A DNA stretch of 61,560 bases from CAYWMD01 sp964458575 (GTDB lineage: Bacteria; Verrucomicrobiota; Verrucomicrobiia; Limisphaerales; JADLHS01): contig CAYWMD010000038.1 in NCBI GenBank assembly GCA_964458575.1, positions 1 to 61,560 of the forward strand, given 5' to 3'. A model generated the notes under the pieces. It was not told the DNA's origin and did not search any database. It was given only the letters and a program-made list of their open reading frames with translations. A program made the position numbers and the translations under genes. This document shows, piece by piece, positions 61,531 through 61,560 of this stretch (position 1 is its first letter; the number at the start of each line of letters is the position of its first letter).

Positions 61531-61560
61531 AATGGGGGTGTGAACGGTTCCTCATCCGAG

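Noticed and set aside
1..61560. CRISPR arrays, prophage, insertion-sequence transposases, rRNA
   Set aside because: No direct-repeat/spacer pattern, phage structural gene, transposase motif or rRNA segment was seen on reading the window.

Overview
The window is about 61.6 kb of GC-rich bacterial chromosome. The gene content points to Verrucomicrobiota, most likely the Pedosphaera/Limisphaerales side. The signs are many secreted sulfatases, Tat-exported Gfo/Idh/MocA oxidoreductases, seven free-standing prepilin-like genes with an H-X9-DG type C-terminus, a GEVED-repeat surface protein, and several secreted proteins ending in the same short C-terminal module (aromatic, then RI/RL). This placement is inference from protein families; no rRNA or other marker is present. 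I see no tRNA, rRNA, CRISPR array, prophage or transposase.

Layout. 0-16 kb: a broken PaaX-like regulator, an exported oxidoreductase, then a polysaccharide-degradation block (a sulfatase fused to a GH5-like glycosidase, a GH10-like xylanase, two tandem sulfatases). Between these lie a phosphoethanolamine-transferase-like membrane protein, a membrane-anchored glycerophosphodiesterase, proA and an alpha/beta hydrolase-cupin fusion. 16-21.4 kb: a periplasmic tyrosine-phosphatase/cytochrome c' fusion, a HupE/UreJ pair whose first member has lost its N-terminus, a Dps protein and two prepilin-like genes.

21.4-35.4 kb is the most unusual stretch: about sixteen co-oriented minus-strand genes, nearly all exported. 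They include two SCO/SenC proteins (one a lipoprotein fused to a CusF-like copper-binding domain), two monoheme cytochromes c, two 'choice-of-anchor M'-like secreted proteins, a secreted protein with an internal duplication, a trypsin-like protease, an exported DJ-1/PfpI protein, a beta-propeller lipoprotein, two prepilin-like genes, and three paralogues of a small membrane-anchored protein carrying an HPCxxC motif and a proline-rich tail. I could not assign the HPCxxC proteins to a known family. The locus looks like an envelope copper/heme or redox island.

35.4-45.3 kb: argA, a LuxR-type regulator, a 1104-residue GEVED-repeat protein, hisC, pta, an SGNH esterase and an isochorismatase-family hydrolase. 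45.5-52.3 kb: a second polysaccharide block (oxidoreductase, two sulfatases, two prepilin-like genes). 52.3-61.5 kb: a 39-residue basic protein with its own terminator, a lipoprotein resembling the SecD head domain, an M23 peptidase, corA, and an operon of histidine kinase, NtrC-type regulator and ArnT/PMT-like membrane protein, then a prepilin-like gene and a membrane protein.

How it fits together. Secreted sulfatases and glycosidases would desulfate and cut sulfated polysaccharide, esterases would remove side groups, and the oxidoreductases could act on the released sugars. No formylglycine-generating enzyme or anaerobic maturase lies in the window, so sulfatase activation must be encoded elsewhere. 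Short palindromic repeats with 3-nt loops are scattered through the intergenic regions. Two in-frame insertions in proA look like translated dispersed repeat.
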